Positions 62,736 through 64,000 of a DNA stretch of 64,000 nucleotides are shown here, piece by piece. The translations under genes and the position numbers were made by a program. Every line of letters starts with the position of its first letter. Positions within the stretch are counted from its first letter, which is position 1. The notes under the pieces are model-generated. The model made no database searches. It was not told where the DNA came from and saw nothing but the letters and a program-made list of their open reading frames with translations. This stretch comes from Lachnospiraceae bacterium (GTDB taxonomy: Bacteria; Bacillota; Clostridia; Lachnospirales; Lachnospiraceae), in the NCBI GenBank assembly GCA_910576335.1, contig CAJTIU010000008.1, positions 62,001-126,000 on the forward strand. Direction: 5' to 3'.

Positions 62736-64000
62736 TCATTCTCCTCTTAAATATGCTTTTACATCTTCCTCAATCGGGTCATACAGATCCGGTTTAATTC
62801 CGATGTATTTACATGCCTCATACAGTACCGGTACAACATCCTTATGGATTCCCACACAATGGTGGATGTAAGGTCCTTCCACAATCTTTGTTTCCAGACG
62901 CTTAATATTCTCAACCTCTACCCAAAGGTATGTGCCCATTCCTTTTGGTCCTTCCACGCCCTTCGCACGTCCTAGCAGCATGGAGTATTCCCCATTGTCG
63001 CCGTCAAACCGGCAGAGGGTTACGTCCCCGTGCTTTGCTTCTGCCGTAAGACTTCCCGGGTGGTCGAATGCCAGCGGGTAAGTAAGCTGCGGCTTTTCCT
63101 GTGCCACGGAGATGGGCCATGGTCCGCAGTGCTGCAGGAGCTCGCCGTTTTCAATATCCGGATGGCGGATGGTCCAGTCTGCGAAAAAGCTTCTCGTCTC
63201 GTCCATGCCTGCGGCTTCAACAAGAAGTGATGTGATGGCTCCGTGGATATCTGTCTCGCAGACAACAGGGATTCCCTTCTCATTGAGAATGGCGTTTGCC
63301 GCGCAGGGCATAATCCCGATCTCTCCCTGAAGTGCGTTCCAGCACTGGATGGCAACTGCCTTGCATCCGTACTTCTCTGTAAGCTGCTCCATGGCAACTG
63401 CCAGGGCCGCTACATTCTCCACTTCATTTTCCTTGATCTTTACATCCATGTTCTTATTAATGTATGCGATCATCTGCGCAAGCTTCGTTCCCTCTTCCTT
63501 CACTGCCTTAATCTCTTCTGTAAGCTCCGGCATCGGAATCGGGGAAAGCTGGATGTTGAATCTCTCCAGAAGCTCACCCTCGTTGCACATTGTTGTCCAG
63601 AAGTCGAACGGCCTTGGGGCAATCTGCAGGATCCGGATGCTCCGGAATGTCTTTACCACATTACATACTGCCAGGAAATCTCTAAGTCCCCTCTCAAATA
63701 CCGGATCATTCAGCCTACAGTTCGTCATATAAGTAAATGGTACGCGGAATCTCCTGAGTACCTTGCCTGTAGCGAACAGGCCGCACTGTGTATCTCTAAG
63801 TCTCTCGCCGTTTGGCTCCGGCCTCTCGTCAAGGGGTCCCCACAGAAGAACCGGGACTCCCAGTTCCTTTGCAAGTCTTGCGCAAAGATACTCTGTGCCG
63901 AAGTTGCAGTGGGGCAGGAATAATCCGTCCACGCCCTCTGCCTTGAACTTCGCGGCGATCTTCTTCATGTCGTTGTCATCATACAGAAGTCCTTCTTCGT
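62736..64000 (-). CDS. L-fucose/L-arabinose isomerase-family protein (COG2407), partial
   Basis: At least 421 residues, open to the window edge, so the N-terminus is outside. It has the FucI-like architecture with GVDGLFLPHCNFGTEYLCAR, MIAYINKNMDVKIKENEVEN, CWNALQGEIGIMPCAANAIL, VVCETDIHGAITSLLVEAAG and GPYIHHCVGIHKDVVPVLYE; the Glu, Asp and His in these are the likely metal ligands. It would convert an aldose to a ketose for the transketolase and kinases downstream. D-apiose, arabinose-type or other substrates cannot be separated by sequence. Confidence 0.78.
   Translation of the reverse strand, partial: EEGLLYDDNDMKKIAAKFKAEGVDGLFLPHCNFGTEYLCARLAKELGVPVLLWGPLDERPEPNGERLRDTQCGLFATGKVLRRFRVPFTYMTNCRLNDPVFERGLRDFLAVCNVVKTFRSIRILQIAPRPFDFWTTMCNEGELLERFNIQLSPIPMPELTEEIKAVKEEGTKLAQMIAYINKNMDVKIKENEVENVAALAVAMEQLTEKYGCKAVAIQCWNALQGEIGIMPCAANAILNEKGIPVVCETDIHGAITSLLVEAAGMDETRSFFADWTIRHPDIENGELLQHCGPWPISVAQEKPQLTYPLAFDHPGSLTAEAKHGDVTLCRFDGDNGEYSMLLGRAKGVEGPKGMGTYLWVEVENIKRLETKIVEGPYIHHCVGIHKDVVPVLYEACKYIGIKPDLYDPIEEDVKAYLRGE

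Overview
The window looks like a gut Lachnospiraceae (Clostridia) chromosome. The basis is strong AGGAGG ribosome sites, TTGACA/TATAAT promoters, Mgl and Rbs type sugar importers with YesN-like regulation, a BTAD/GGDEF-like regulator, BIG2-repeat surface proteins and a tRNA-Cys. The family is an inference; nothing here fixes the species.

Layout. 1-824: 5' part of asnS. 976-9262: an aldo/keto reductase and a decaying galactose uptake and sensing locus. In it the mglC-like permease has an in-frame amber stop, the response regulator lacks its DNA-binding end, and two binding proteins have lost parts. 9462-17430: aminotransferase, a 1309-residue BIG2 protein, a ThrE-type exporter, an LUD-domain protein and tRNA-Cys. 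17540-25018: a graveyard of surface-protein and mannosidase fragments (GH125, and a GH38/GH2 deletion chimera), with intact hicAB, an EAL-domain protein and a PARG-like protein. 25006-27713: a small type I toxin cassette, a TfoX-like protein, a Fic protein and a truncated ImmA/IrrE peptidase.

27737-51190 is a large type III-D CRISPR-Cas island. It has two arrays (27737-28736 and 34925-35693) with nearly identical leaders and the same oldest spacer. Between them lies an adaptation operon encoding a CARF-HEPN protein, Cas1, Cas2 and a reverse transcriptase fused to an archaeo-eukaryotic primase. After broken defence genes (second type I toxin, AbiE pair, Fic fragment) comes the effector operon: HD-less Cas10, a Csm3-like Cas7, Csx10, a double Cas7, Csx19 and a TIGR03986-type RAMP. 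Next are a candidate ring nuclease, a second CARF-HEPN nuclease (Csx1/TM1812 type) and Cas6. Both arrays are transcribed on the minus strand. Their spacers read as purine-rich, coding-like sequence on the plus strand, so crRNAs would be antisense to the presumed target mRNAs. This fits RNA targeting and possibly RNA-templated spacer capture.

51440-64000: an AlbA/Schlafen-type regulator and a pentose-type operon on the minus strand: FucI-like isomerase, split transketolase, RbsB, a DUF2291 lipoprotein, RbsA, RbsC, RbsD, a PfkB kinase and an FGGY kinase. It imports, isomerises, phosphorylates and splits a pentose-like sugar.

Four repeat families run through the window: eight GGGGACGGGG palindromes, at least six GTTACTATTCACGG elements, a 165-bp MITE inside the cas operon, and a 219-bp giant hairpin. 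Several supply start or stop codons of neighbouring genes.
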